NCBI RefSeq assembly: GCF_036924515.1
Contig: NZ_JAZHRR010000001.1
Coordinates: 2,017,001-2,081,000, forward strand
Length of the DNA stretch: 64,000 nt
Direction: 5' to 3'
Source: Bradyrhizobium sp. AZCC 1610
Lineage (GTDB): Bacteria > Pseudomonadota > Alphaproteobacteria > Rhizobiales > Xanthobacteraceae
A model generated the notes under the pieces. The model was not told the origin of the DNA and made no database searches. It saw only the letters and a list, made by a program, of their open reading frames with translations. Shown piece after piece: positions 41,797 through 50,829 of the stretch. The position numbers and the translations under genes were made by a program. Positions within the stretch are counted from its first letter, which is position 1, and each line of letters opens with the position of its first letter.

Positions 41797-44738
41797 ATTC
41801 CTCCGCCTTGGCCGCGCGGTTCGTGAGCGGGCCGCGCATCACCGCCAGCAGCAACGCCGAACAACGCCTGGGAGACTGGTTCGCCGAACTGGAGCCGGCG
41901 CAATCGGCCGAGATCGGCGCGTGGCTCGATCGTCCGTTCGCCAGGACCATCCTGCTCGGCATGGTCGAGTTCTCGCCATACCTGTTCGACCTGATCCGCA
42001 CGGATGCCGCGCGGCTGATCCGCCTCCTGGCGTGCGACCCGGAACAGCATCTCACCTCGCTGATCGAGAAAACCTCGCGCGACGTGCTCGCCGCCACGGG
42101 CGAGGCCGACGTGATGCATCTGCTTCGCCGCATGAAGTCGGAGGCCGCGCTGTTGATCGCGCTGTGCGACATCGGCGGGGTCTGGCCGGTGATGCGGGTG
42201 ACGGCGGCGCTAACCGATCTTGCGGTAACCTCCGTGCAGGCGGGCTTGCGTTTCCTGCTGCGCCAGGAGGTCACGCGCGACCGCATGACGGCCGTCAATC
42301 ACGACCGGCCGGAGGAGGGCTCTGGCCTGATCGTGCTCGCCATGGGCAAGATGGGCGCGGGCGAACTGAATTATTCGAGCGACATCGACCTGATCGTGTT
42401 TTTCGATTCCGCCGCGACGTCGCTGGTAGCCGACATCGAGCCGGCGCCGTTCTTCGTGCGCGTGACGCAGGCGCTGGCCCGCCTGCTACAGCAGCGCTCC
42501 GGCGACGGCTACGTGTTCCGCGTCGATCTGCGCCTGCGGCCCGATCCGGCCTCGACGCAGGTGGCGATTTCGACCGAGGCGGCGCTGCATTATTACGAGC
42601 GGGAAGGGCGGACCTGGGAACGCGCCGCGATGATCAAGGCGCGCGTTTGCGCTGGCGACGCCAGGGCCGGCGAGGCGTTGATCGCAGAGCTTTCGCCGTT
42701 CGTCTGGCGCAAGCATCTGGATTTTGCCGCGCTCGCCGATGTCCACGACATGAAGCGGCAGATGCAGACCTATCGCGGCCAGAGCGAGATTTCGGTCGAA
42801 GGCCACAACGTCAAGGTCGGCCGCGGCGGCATCCGCGAGATCGAGTTTTTCGCGCAGACGCAACAGCTCATTGCCGGCGGTCGCCATCCAGAATTGCGGG
42901 TGCGCCCCACGCTGCACGCGTTGCAGGTCTTGGCCACCAGCAACTGGATCACCTTTCAGGCCTGTGACGAATTGACTGATGCTTACGAGTTCCTGCGCCG
43001 TGTCGAGCACCGGCTGCAGATGATCTGCGACGAGCAGACCCATGCGCTGCCCGAAGATGCCGAGGCCGTGGAGCGTTTTGCAAACTTCTTCGGCTATGAG
43101 AGCCGGGCAGCCTTTGCGAAAGATCTGCTCGGCCATCTCAACATCGTGCAGGGGCATTACGGCAAGCTGTTCGAGGGCGATCCGACCGGCACGGTGAAGC
43201 TGCCGCAGATCAACTACGCCGCAGGTCCTGAGGATGCGCGCCTGCTCGACCATCTGACGACGATCGGCTTCAAGAAGCCGGTCGCGGTGGCTGGCACCCT
43301 GCAACTCTGGATGCAGGGCAATTATCGCGCGCTCCGCAACGAAGCGACCAAGGCCGCCTTCATCGAATTCGTCCCCGGCCTGATCGACGGGCTGGCACAC
43401 GCCGAAGATCCCGACGACGCCGTGACCGCGTTCGATCGCTTTCTCGGCGCCTTGCAGCGCGGCGGCCGGCTGATTTCACTCTTGAGAGAGAACCGCGAGC
43501 TGGTCGCGCTGGTGGCCTTGATCCTCGGCGCGGCGCCGCGGCTCGGCGACATGCTGGCGCGCCAGCCGCAGATCATGGACGGCCTGATCGATCCGCGTTT
43601 CTTCGGCGCGATGCCGGACCAGAAGGAATTGTCGGCGCGGCTGGCGGCGACGCTAAAGGACGCGGACTCCTATGAAGACTTCCTCGACCGCCTGCGGCTG
43701 TTCGGCCAGGAGAGCCTGTTTCTGATCGGCACGCGCATCCTGTCCGGCACGGTATCGGCCCAGCAGGCCAGCGTCGCCTTTGCCGACGTCGCCGAAGGCA
43801 TCGTGCACACTGTGCACGGCCTGGTCAGGGATCAGTTCGCCACCCAGTACGGCCGCATCAAGGGGCAGGAGACCGCGATCCTCGCGATGGGCCGGCTCGG
43901 CAGCCGCGAGATGACGGCATCCTCCGACCTCGACCTGATCCTGCTGTACGATTTCGACGCGGACAATCCCGATTCCGACGGCGAACGACCGCTGCACGGC
44001 GCGCAATATTTCGCGCGTCTGACCCAGCGGCTGATCTCGGCGTTCACGACGCGGACCAATTACGGCGTGCTCTATGACGTCGACATGCGGCTGCGCCCGT
44101 CGGGCCGTGCGGGGCCGCTGGCATCGCGGATCGATTCATTCGCCGACTACCAGGAGCGCGAAGCCTGGACCTGGGAGCACATGGCGCTGACACGCGCGCG
44201 GGCGATTTCGGCTTCACCGGCGTTTCGCCGGAAGATCGAGGATATCATCCGCAGCGTGCTGACGCGGCCGCGCGACGCAGTCTCCACCGCCGGCGACGTC
44301 GCCGACATGCGCCGGGCGATTGCGCTGGAAAAGGGCGAGGGCGACATCTGGGACCTCAAGCTCGCCGCCGGCGGGCTCGTTGATATCGATTTCATCGCCC
44401 AGTATCTGCAACTCGTTCATGCCTCGGAAAAACCCGAAATCCTCAGCGTCTCCACGCTGCAGGTGCTCGACAACGCCGCGCGCCTCGGCGTGCTGCCGCA
44501 GTCCGACGCCGAGATTTTGCGCTCAGCAGCGCGGCTCTATCACGACCTGACGCAGATTTTGCGGCTTTGCGTCACCGGAAAATTCAATCCGGAGACCTCG
44601 GGCGAGAATCTCTTGCGCGTGATGGCGCGCGCCGGCGACACGCCTGACTTCTCGACGCTGGAAGCGCGCGTGCGCGAGACGCAAGGCGAGGTGAGGCGGG
44701 TATTCCGGGCATTGGTGGGCGGCGGTTCTTCCGCCTGA
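41793..44738 (+). CDS. glnE: Bifunctional glutamine synthetase adenylyltransferase/deadenylylase
   Basis: A 981-residue protein of normal length. It contains two nucleotidyltransferase domains: the N-terminal one with GKMGAGELNYSSDIDLIVFF near 185, which removes AMP from glutamine synthetase, and the C-terminal one with MGRLGSREMTASSDLDLILL near 705, which adds it. Each is followed by its helical regulatory domain (RVDLRLRPDP and DMRLRPSGRAG are the conserved arms). GlnE adjusts ammonia assimilation to PII signals in the cytoplasm. Its start ATG overlaps the stop of the sensor kinase gene, so both are co-translated. All core motifs are intact. Confidence 0.95.
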   Translation: MNSSALAARFVSGPRITASSNAEQRLGDWFAELEPAQSAEIGAWLDRPFARTILLGMVEFSPYLFDLIRTDAARLIRLLACDPEQHLTSLIEKTSRDVLAATGEADVMHLLRRMKSEAALLIALCDIGGVWPVMRVTAALTDLAVTSVQAGLRFLLRQEVTRDRMTAVNHDRPEEGSGLIVLAMGKMGAGELNYSSDIDLIVFFDSAATSLVADIEPAPFFVRVTQALARLLQQRSGDGYVFRVDLRLRPDPASTQVAISTEAALHYYEREGRTWERAAMIKARVCAGDARAGEALIAELSPFVWRKHLDFAALADVHDMKRQMQTYRGQSEISVEGHNVKVGRGGIREIEFFAQTQQLIAGGRHPELRVRPTLHALQVLATSNWITFQACDELTDAYEFLRRVEHRLQMICDEQTHALPEDAEAVERFANFFGYESRAAFAKDLLGHLNIVQGHYGKLFEGDPTGTVKLPQINYAAGPEDARLLDHLTTIGFKKPVAVAGTLQLWMQGNYRALRNEATKAAFIEFVPGLIDGLAHAEDPDDAVTAFDRFLGALQRGGRLISLLRENRELVALVALILGAAPRLGDMLARQPQIMDGLIDPRFFGAMPDQKELSARLAATLKDADSYEDFLDRLRLFGQESLFLIGTRILSGTVSAQQASVAFADVAEGIVHTVHGLVRDQFATQYGRIKGQETAILAMGRLGSREMTASSDLDLILLYDFDADNPDSDGERPLHGAQYFARLTQRLISAFTTRTNYGVLYDVDMRLRPSGRAGPLASRIDSFADYQEREAWTWEHMALTRARAISASPAFRRKIEDIIRSVLTRPRDAVSTAGDVADMRRAIALEKGEGDIWDLKLAAGGLVDIDFIAQYLQLVHASEKPEILSVSTLQVLDNAARLGVLPQSDAEILRSAARLYHDLTQILRLCVTGKFNPETSGENLLRVMARAGDTPDFSTLEARVRETQGEVRRVFRALVGGGSSA

Positions 44739-44814
44739 AGAGTTCCAGGCTCCTCCCGGATCAGGACGGAACTCCTATGGCCGCGTTGGATTGTTGCGGG
44801 AACAGGAGGCCGGG

Positions 44815-45012
44815 ATGCATACCGAAATCGACATTTTCGACAAGCCCATTGAGCGTATCAGGAAGACGTGCGAGCTCATGGGTCTCGGCGCCGATTTCGA
44901 CCGCAAGCTGCCGGCACTCGAAACCTATCTTGAAGGGCTCGTGGCCGAAGGGGAAACCAGTGAGGAGCGGCTGACCGTGAGCGGCCTGATCTTCGTCAAG
45001 CAGGCACGATAA
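44815..45012 (+). CDS. Small hypothetical protein
   Basis: The ATG at 44815 is chosen because AGGAGG lies six bases upstream; an earlier in-frame ATG at 44791 lacks such a site. The product has 65 residues (MHTEIDIFDKPIERIRKTCE onward), acidic and probably helical, with no signal peptide or membrane helix. I do not recognise its family. It follows glnE on the same strand after ~75 bases. Confidence 0.65.
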   Translation: MHTEIDIFDKPIERIRKTCELMGLGADFDRKLPALETYLEGLVAEGETSEERLTVSGLIFVKQAR

Positions 45013-45169
45013 AACAAGCACGCGCGATAGGCGTCGAATGGCCGGTTGGTTTCGTTTTCAGCTTTTCGAAAGATTTCGGTGCGCTTTGAAGGTCCGTCTC
45101 AAAAGCGCGGAACTCTTGCCATTTTTTCCTGTTCTGACATCTGCGCAACTCAACCGGGATGGATGGTCC

Positions 45170-45430
45170 ATGCGTAAACTACTTTTGGGAATGGCGCTCA
45201 CAATGCCAATCGCCTTGCTTTCTCCAGCAACAGCGCTGCCTTTGGCTCATCCATTGTTGCACGATGCCCGGGTCAGCGCCGATCTGATCGAAGTAAAGGG
45301 CGGACGCGGCCACGGCCATGGTTGGGGCCGAGGACACGGCTATCGACCGTTTGGTTGGAGCCGCGGCCGCAAGGTCGGCTGGCGGGGCCGTGGCTGCCCG
45401 CCCGGTCACTGGAAGAAGGGTTGGTGCTGA
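45170..45430 (+). CDS. Small secreted Gly/His/Arg-rich protein
   Basis: An 86-residue protein from the ATG at 45170; the longer frame from 45038 includes residues without a signal-like start. Residues 1-22 form a signal peptide (KLLLGMALTMPIALLSPATA). The mature part is rich in Gly, His, Arg and Trp (GRGHGHGWGRGHGYR) and ends with CPPGHWKKGWC, similar to the Cys-Pro-Gly endings of small secreted rhizobial GCG/CRPN-like proteins. Role unknown; the two Cys could form a disulphide and the His cluster bind metal. Confidence 0.65.
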   Translation: MRKLLLGMALTMPIALLSPATALPLAHPLLHDARVSADLIEVKGGRGHGHGWGRGHGYRPFGWSRGRKVGWRGRGCPPGHWKKGWC

Positions 45431-45476
45431 GAATTGAAACCGGCTGCCGTCACGTACGAGCAGCACGGCTCGACCA

Positions 45477-46229
45477 TTACAACGCCCGTGCCGCGTTGCC
45501 CTTGAACAGAATCGGGCCGGTCGGTCGTCCGATGGGCGAGCCGCCTTCCGGCTCCAGCGTGATTTCGAATAGTTGATCTTGCACGGTCTCCGGCAACGAC
45601 TCCAGGTCGAGCTGCAGCGTGCGCGACTGACCGGTGACGCCGATCGATTTCGGGCCGATCGCGCGATCCCACAAGGTCCAAACCTGCAGCGTGCGGCCGG
45701 CAGGCACCTCGATCGGCCGTAGCGGTATCAGCTCGACACGGCCGTTCGAAAACGCGTTGACGATGGCCCCGGCCTCTTTCGTCGTGTCGTTCACCAGCAC
45801 GGCGACGTAAATCGGCTTGCGCTGGGCGAGGGCGATCATGTCGTGACGAAGCTGGCGCGACGTCGCCAGCGCGCCGATCATGATCGTCGCAAAAAACAGC
45901 GCGGCGAAGGCGCCGCCGATACCGAGACCGCGCCAGAACCGGATGTTGTCCCACAGTGTGGCGCCACGCAGCGCGGCGCGTGCGGAGGGCAAGGCGTCGA
46001 TCGGCGCGATTTTGGTTGCATCCGCGATGCGCTGCCAAAGCGCCGGGCTCGGTGTGGTTTCCTCGGCCGTGAGATCGAAGTCCGCAAGCCGTTCCCGCCA
46101 CGCGCTGACAGCCTGAGCAAACGATTGGTCGGTTGCGATGCGCTGTTCGGCGGCGGCGTGTTTGGCACTGTCCAGGAGGCCCATCACGTAGTCGGCGGCC
46201 ATGGCGTTATCGGCGTCGTGCGGGTTCAT
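45477..46229 (-). CDS. Anti-sigma factor (RskA-like)
   Basis: The start is the ATG at 46229 (MNPHDADNAMAADYVMGLLD), which overlaps the sigma-factor stop. The ~250-residue protein has a zinc-free anti-sigma N-terminus (ADYVMGLLDSAKHAAAEQRI, then FAQAVSAWRERLADFDL), one membrane helix (about residues 105-125, GIGGAFAALFFATIMIGAL), and a C-terminal RskA-type periplasmic domain (PIYVAVLVNDTTKEAG, LQVWTLWDRA). It would hold the ECF sigma factor inactive at the membrane and release it after proteolysis or another signal. The gene order sigma-then-anti-sigma is standard. Confidence 0.85.
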   Translation of the reverse strand: MNPHDADNAMAADYVMGLLDSAKHAAAEQRIATDQSFAQAVSAWRERLADFDLTAEETTPSPALWQRIADATKIAPIDALPSARAALRGATLWDNIRFWRGLGIGGAFAALFFATIMIGALATSRQLRHDMIALAQRKPIYVAVLVNDTTKEAGAIVNAFSNGRVELIPLRPIEVPAGRTLQVWTLWDRAIGPKSIGVTGQSRTLQLDLESLPETVQDQLFEITLEPEGGSPIGRPTGPILFKGNAARAL

Positions 46230-46804
46230 CCCATGCACTCCTGCAACGCAAAGAGGCTGCGCCGTACCCAGCTTTTGACCGTGCCGAGCGGAACCTTGAG
46301 CCTCCCCGCCAATTCGCCGTGGCTCATGCCGTGAACATAAGCCAGCACCACCACGTCGCGGCGGGGGCGGTCGATCTGCTCGAGACACCGGCGCAGCGCG
46401 CTGCTCTCCGGCATCCGCGACAGGGTGGCCTCGCAGTCGACATCCTGGACGGCTTCATCGGATGCTTCATAGCGGTGCTCATCGCGATGGATGCTGAGGG
46501 CGCGGTTGCGCACCACCGCATAAAGCCAGCCGCGCGCGCTGCCGCGGCGCGGATCGAAGCCGGCCGCGCCCCGCCATATCCGGATAAAGGCGTCGTGCAC
46601 GGCCTCTTCCGCAAGGTCCTGCCGGAACAGGATGCGGCGGGCGATGCCGGTCATGCGTGGCGCCTCGCTGTCGTAGATCACGCGCAATGCGGTGCGGTCG
46701 CCGGCCGCGCAACGCGCCAGGGCCGCGGCAAGCTGCGCCTCGCGCTCCTGATCGAGCAGGGCGGGAGCCTGCAGGCTGGCGGCGATGGTCCCATTTCCGG
46801 TCAT
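46226..46804 (-). CDS. ECF sigma factor (SigK/RpoE-like)
   Basis: A 192-residue sigma factor; the start at 46804 (MTGNGTIAASL) is preferred to the ATG at 46936. Region 2 reads FDLA-like YDSEAPRMTGIARRIL, DLAEEAVHDAFIRIWRGAAG and GWLYAVVRNRAL; region 4 reads ALRRCLEQIDRPRRDVVVLAYVHG then MSHGELAGRLKVPLGTVKSWVRR. It directs RNA polymerase to its own regulon when its anti-sigma partner lets it go. It overlaps that gene by four bases. The divergent DUF4394 gene at 46957 is a likely target, since the two share one upstream region. Confidence 0.9.
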   Translation of the reverse strand: MTGNGTIAASLQAPALLDQEREAQLAAALARCAAGDRTALRVIYDSEAPRMTGIARRILFRQDLAEEAVHDAFIRIWRGAAGFDPRRGSARGWLYAVVRNRALSIHRDEHRYEASDEAVQDVDCEATLSRMPESSALRRCLEQIDRPRRDVVVLAYVHGMSHGELAGRLKVPLGTVKSWVRRSLFALQECMG

Positions 46805-46956
46805 GTCTATGCCCTTGCATAGTTGTTCTACCTTGAGATGCGGCATTTGGATGCATGTGCCGAAAATTATTTTCAGTGTGCTGCATCCGTTTCGCCGCGC
46901 CGCCGGTACCCGCTGTGTTGGTCCCGAGAGGATCAAGGAACACAGGGAGCTTTACG

Positions 46957-47733
46957 ATGAATTTTCGCTCAATTTTCGCCGCTTCGGCCGCACTGTTGCT
47001 GTCATCCGCAGCCGCCAATGCCGCGCAGGTCGCAGCCCTGATCGGCGGCGACACAATTGCAATGGTCGATACCGCGCAGAAGAAGGCGACCGGGTCCGTC
47101 AAGGTCACCGGCATTTCCGGTGCGCTGGTCGGCATCGACGTCCGTCCGGCCGACGGCATGCTCTATGGATTGGTCGACGATGGCAGCATTGTGACCATTG
47201 CGATGGACGGCAAGGCCACGATGAAGTCGAAGCTCGACACCATGCTTGCCAAGGGCGTGGCTGCGACGGTGGATTTCAATCCGGTCGCGGACCGCCTGCG
47301 CGTGATGGGCGCGGACGGGATGAACCTGCGTGCGAACGTCGATGACGGCAAGGTGACCAAGGACGGCGACCACAAATTTGCCGACGGCGACATGCACAAG
47401 GGCGAAAAGCCGAACATCGTCGCCGGGGCCTATACCAATTCGGTGAAGGGCGCAAAGGAGACGGCGCTGTTCAATATCGACGGCACCATCGGTGGATTGA
47501 TCAAACAGGCGCCGCCGAATGATGGCGTGCTCGGCGCGATCGGCAAACTCGGCATCAAGGCGGATAGCGTCGCATTCGACATCTTGTCCGACGGCGCCGG
47601 CAAGAACGAAGCCTGGCTGATGGCGGGCGGCACGCTCTACAGCATCGACCTCGCCACCGGAAAGGCGACCGAGGCTGCAAAGATCGCCGGCGTCAGCGGC
47701 ACGGTCAAGGACATCGCCATCATGGGAATGTAG
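46957..47733 (+). CDS. DUF4394 secreted protein
   Basis: The ATG at 46957 (MNFRSIFAASAALLLSSAA) is chosen because CAGGGAG precedes it and a signal peptide follows at once, cleaved near residue 22. The 258-residue protein carries the DUF4394 beta-propeller-like repeats (VAALIGGDTIAMVDT, GIDVRPADGMLYGLVDDGSI, VDFNPVADRLRVMGADGMNL, LYSIDLATGKATE). It would be periplasmic or extracellular. Function is unknown. It is divergent from the sigma/anti-sigma pair, a common arrangement for this family, and probably in the same regulon. Confidence 0.85.
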   Translation: MNFRSIFAASAALLLSSAAANAAQVAALIGGDTIAMVDTAQKKATGSVKVTGISGALVGIDVRPADGMLYGLVDDGSIVTIAMDGKATMKSKLDTMLAKGVAATVDFNPVADRLRVMGADGMNLRANVDDGKVTKDGDHKFADGDMHKGEKPNIVAGAYTNSVKGAKETALFNIDGTIGGLIKQAPPNDGVLGAIGKLGIKADSVAFDILSDGAGKNEAWLMAGGTLYSIDLATGKATEAAKIAGVSGTVKDIAIMGM

Positions 47734-47833
47734 CCGACCGCTGCAATCTCCGGACGGCTGGATTCTGCCGGTTGCTTGCGCGACCGGCAGAACTTGCGGT
47801 GAATTCGGGCTCAGCCCGGTGCCTGCGCCTTCT

Positions 47834-48625
47834 TCAGCGGCGCGAGAACAGACGGGGCACCAGCATCGCCACCCGTTCGCGATAGCGCCGGTATTCATCG
47901 CCGAACATCGCCACCAGATCGCGCTCTTCGAGATAGATGCCGACGAAGATGTAGGCCGTCGTCACCGCAGCGAACAGCAAATGACCGAGCGTCATCGTCG
48001 GCGTCGACCAGAAGGCAATGATGAAGCCGAGATAGATCGGGTGCCGGATCAGGCGATACAGGCCCGGCGTCTTGAACTTGACGGGTTCAGCCGCGCGCCC
48101 GGCAAAATGCGCGACCACTTGCGTCAATCCGAACAGTTCGAAATGGCTGATCAGGAATGTGCTGTAGAGCACGATGAGCCAGCCCAGGAAGCCGCCCGCG
48201 GTCACGACGCCGGCGAGGGCGGGATTTTCGATGTTCCAGACCACCGTTGGCATCGGCTGCCATTGCCAGAACAGCAGTATCAGCGTCAGGCTTGCCAGCA
48301 ACACATAGGTAGAGCGTTCGATCGCCGGTGAGGCGAAGCGCGTGAACAGCTTCTTGAAGCCCTGCCGCGCCATGCCGCTGTGCTGCACGGCGAAGATCGA
48401 CATCAGCACCAGGTTGATCAGCAAGGCCGTCGTCAGCGAGGACGTCGAACCGGTATCGACTGTCTTGGGCACGACATATCCCGAGACGAAGCCGACCGCG
48501 TAGAGAAACGTGCCGAAGAAAATCAGGTAGGCGAGGCCGCCATAGCAAAGCGCGAGCAACCTCGTTGCGAGAGAGGCGCTGGCGGGAGGCGCCGCATTCG
48601 GTCCGGTTTGCATTGTAATCGACAT
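47834..48625 (-). CDS. mddA: MddA-like methanethiol S-methyltransferase (isoprenylcysteine methyltransferase family)
   Basis: The ATG at 48625 has GGAG eight bases upstream; the frame can be read from 48655 but without such a site. The ~263-residue membrane protein has five or six helices, and its C-terminal region carries the SAM-binding pattern YRLIRHPIYLGFIIAFW followed by GIYLEERDLVAMFGDEYRRYRERV, characteristic of the ICMT/NnrU-like fold. The N-terminal half (YGGLAYLIFFGTFLYAVGFV, FAVQHSGMARQGFK) matches the MddA group, which methylates methanethiol to dimethyl sulfide; a Bradyrhizobium MddA has been reported as active. Without a tree the precise subgroup is an inference. Confidence 0.75.
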   Translation of the reverse strand: MSITMQTGPNAAPPASASLATRLLALCYGGLAYLIFFGTFLYAVGFVSGYVVPKTVDTGSTSSLTTALLINLVLMSIFAVQHSGMARQGFKKLFTRFASPAIERSTYVLLASLTLILLFWQWQPMPTVVWNIENPALAGVVTAGGFLGWLIVLYSTFLISHFELFGLTQVVAHFAGRAAEPVKFKTPGLYRLIRHPIYLGFIIAFWSTPTMTLGHLLFAAVTTAYIFVGIYLEERDLVAMFGDEYRRYRERVAMLVPRLFSRR

Positions 48626-48664
48626 CTTAATCTCCTCGGTTTGCACGTTGGGCAATGGCTTTGT

Positions 48665-48985
48665 TCAGGACCGCTTGAGGCGTCTCCGCTTGTGCAGCTG
48701 CGCGGCTCTTTCGAGGGCGTCATCGATCGGGCCGCGATAGATGCGCTTGTTGTGCAGGTCGCGATCTCCAGCCCGGTGCAACGCGAGCCACGCGGCTTGC
48801 CGTTCGCGGTAGGCGATGGCGGCGGCCATCCAGCCGTTGAGAAGGCGCTTCAGGCGCGCGGGCAGGATAAGAGGGCTGGCGACGCGGCTTGCCTCGATCC
48901 ACTCGGGTCGAATGCCGCCTTTGTGCGGCAACAAACCTTCTGGCGAAACATTCGGGCTGGTGGGATTGAGCAACAGACCGATCAT
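48665..48985 (-). CDS. Small hypothetical basic protein
   Basis: Of two nearby ATG codons, that at 48985 is eight bases from the GGAGGA ribosome site whereas that at 48991 is only one or two bases away, so 48985 is preferred. The product (~106 residues, MIGLLLNPTSPNVSPEGLLP) is basic, with a helix rich in Ala and Arg (LKRLLNGWMAAAIAYRERQAAWLAL) and a Lys/Arg end (QLHKRRRLKRS). No known family. It may form an operon with the mddA-like gene 40 bases downstream. Confidence 0.6.
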   Translation of the reverse strand: MIGLLLNPTSPNVSPEGLLPHKGGIRPEWIEASRVASPLILPARLKRLLNGWMAAAIAYRERQAAWLALHRAGDRDLHNKRIYRGPIDDALERAAQLHKRRRLKRS

Positions 48986-49158
48986 GGTCATCTCCTCCGA
49001 TTGATCGATGATTGATCCGTCGTTAGATTGAGATGATCGTTCCAGCTTGGCGGAATTCTTGAGAAGACCTTTGTTTTTCCTCCGGAAGCGACTGTTTTTG
49101 CTTCGTTTTGTAGCGTGAACCGCCTGGCAGGGCGGAGCCTCGTGTCGGATCAGCGGAA

Positions 49159-50808
49159 GTGGTATTAAAGTACCGATTTGCCGACTTCGAGATCGACCTC
49201 AGCCAGCAGGAACTGCGCCGGCTTGGGGAAGCGGTACATATTGAGCCCCAGGTATTCGATCTCATCGTGCATCTGGTGCGCAACCACGACCGCATTGTCA
49301 GCAAGGATGAGCTTATCGAGACGATCTGGAACGGCCGGATCATCTCCGAGGCGGCGCTCTCCAGCCGCATTAATGGCGCCCGGCGCGCGCTTGGCGACAA
49401 TGGAAACGACCAGGCCCTCATTCGGACGTTGCACAAGCGTGGCTTCCGCTTCGTCGGCGATGTTCAGGCCATTGACGCGCCGAAAACGGATGCGGAGGCC
49501 GCTCGACTTGTTCCCGACGCGCCGGGCAGCGTCCCAGGCCGCGTCTCGGTTTCTGCCGAAGTGTCCCGCCTTGATGATGTCGTCTCGGAATCTGTAAAGG
49601 CGGAGGCCGTCACGCGATCGTCCATCGCCGTGATGCCGTTTGGAAACATGTCTGATGACCCCGAGAACGACTACTTCAGCTACGGGTTGACGGAGGACAT
49701 TATTCGCCTTCTCGCCCGTAACCGGTGGCTTTCGGTCATCTCGCGACACTCGACTATCGCGTTCCAGGGACGAGTGGTGGATGCACGCGAGATCGGCGAG
49801 TTGCTGGGCGTCAGGTATGTGATGGTCGGCAGCGTTCGCAAGAGCCGCGATGCTGTGCGGATAACGGCGGAGCTCGTCCGCGCGTCGGATGGAAAGCAAT
49901 TGTGGGCCGATAAATACGACCTGCAGCTGGAGTATATCTTCGATATCCAGGAGGAGATGGCACGGCAGATCGCTGCAACGATCGAGCCCGAGCTGTCGAA
50001 GGTCGAGCAGCAGCTCGCCGCCCGCAAGGCGCCGGAAAGCCTGGACGCCTGGGATTGCTACCAGCGCGGTCTATGGAATCTTTGGCGCTTCACCACGCCG
50101 GGATTCGACTCGGCCGAAACCTATTTTCAGCGGGCGATTGCGGCCGATCCAAGTTTTGCGCGCGGCCATGGCGCGCTTAGCTACGTCAATCTGCAACGCG
50201 CGTTCATTGACGAACCGAAAGATCGCGCGGCGCGGCTGGAAACCGCGTTGCGCCAGGGGCGCCATGCGGTGGCGCTCGACGAGCTCGATTGTTTCTGCCA
50301 CTGCGCGCTCGGACGCGCTTTGTGCCTGACTCATCAGAACGACGAGGCGCTGGCAGCGCTCGACGTAGCCCTCGAGCTCAATCCAAGCTTTGCGCAGGCC
50401 TATTTCGCCCAAGGGTTCAATTTACTCTGGTATGGACGAGAGATTGAAGCGGAAACGCTGCTCGATCGAGCGATCATGCTCAGTCCGCGCGACAGCCATA
50501 TTTCTGCTTTCCACCATGTCCGCTCCTGGACGCACTTCTCCCTCGGCGAGTATGACATCGCGGTCGAATTCGCGAGGCGGGCGACACGGCAGCCCAATGC
50601 TACCTATCAGGCTTTTGCGTCACTTGCGGCGTCGCTGGGACTTCTCGGGGATCGGGCGCAGGCGGAAACGGTGGCTGCGGAACTGCTGCAACGCAAGCCA
50701 AACTACAACATTGAAACGGCGCGACAGGAGTTCTTCTTCTGCAATGATGTGGGCTTCATCAATCGGTTCGTCGAAGGATTGCGTGTAGCCGGCATTGCAA
50801 ACGCTTAG
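49159..50808 (+). CDS. wHTH regulator with TolB/FlgO-like and TPR domains
   Basis: A 549-residue protein starting at a GTG. Residues 1-100 are an OmpR/CadC-type winged helix (FEIDLSQQELRRLGEAVHIE, VSKDELIETIWNGRIISEAAL, RTLHKRGFRFVG). Residues 150-285 form the domain often joined to such wHTH or cyclase proteins (SIAVMPFGNMSDDPENDYFSYG, ISRHSTIAFQG, LGVRYVMVGSVRKS, DGKQLWADKYD). Residues 300-545 carry TPR-like helices (YFQRAIAADPSFARGHGAL, ALDVALELNPSFAQAYFAQG). No membrane helix is visible, unlike CadC. It is likely a cytoplasmic transcription regulator or signalling scaffold; the ligand is unknown. Confidence 0.85.
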   Translation: MVLKYRFADFEIDLSQQELRRLGEAVHIEPQVFDLIVHLVRNHDRIVSKDELIETIWNGRIISEAALSSRINGARRALGDNGNDQALIRTLHKRGFRFVGDVQAIDAPKTDAEAARLVPDAPGSVPGRVSVSAEVSRLDDVVSESVKAEAVTRSSIAVMPFGNMSDDPENDYFSYGLTEDIIRLLARNRWLSVISRHSTIAFQGRVVDAREIGELLGVRYVMVGSVRKSRDAVRITAELVRASDGKQLWADKYDLQLEYIFDIQEEMARQIAATIEPELSKVEQQLAARKAPESLDAWDCYQRGLWNLWRFTTPGFDSAETYFQRAIAADPSFARGHGALSYVNLQRAFIDEPKDRAARLETALRQGRHAVALDELDCFCHCALGRALCLTHQNDEALAALDVALELNPSFAQAYFAQGFNLLWYGREIEAETLLDRAIMLSPRDSHISAFHHVRSWTHFSLGEYDIAVEFARRATRQPNATYQAFASLAASLGLLGDRAQAETVAAELLQRKPNYNIETARQEFFFCNDVGFINRFVEGLRVAGIANA

Positions 50809-50829
50809 CTGAAATCAAAGCCCTCGTGA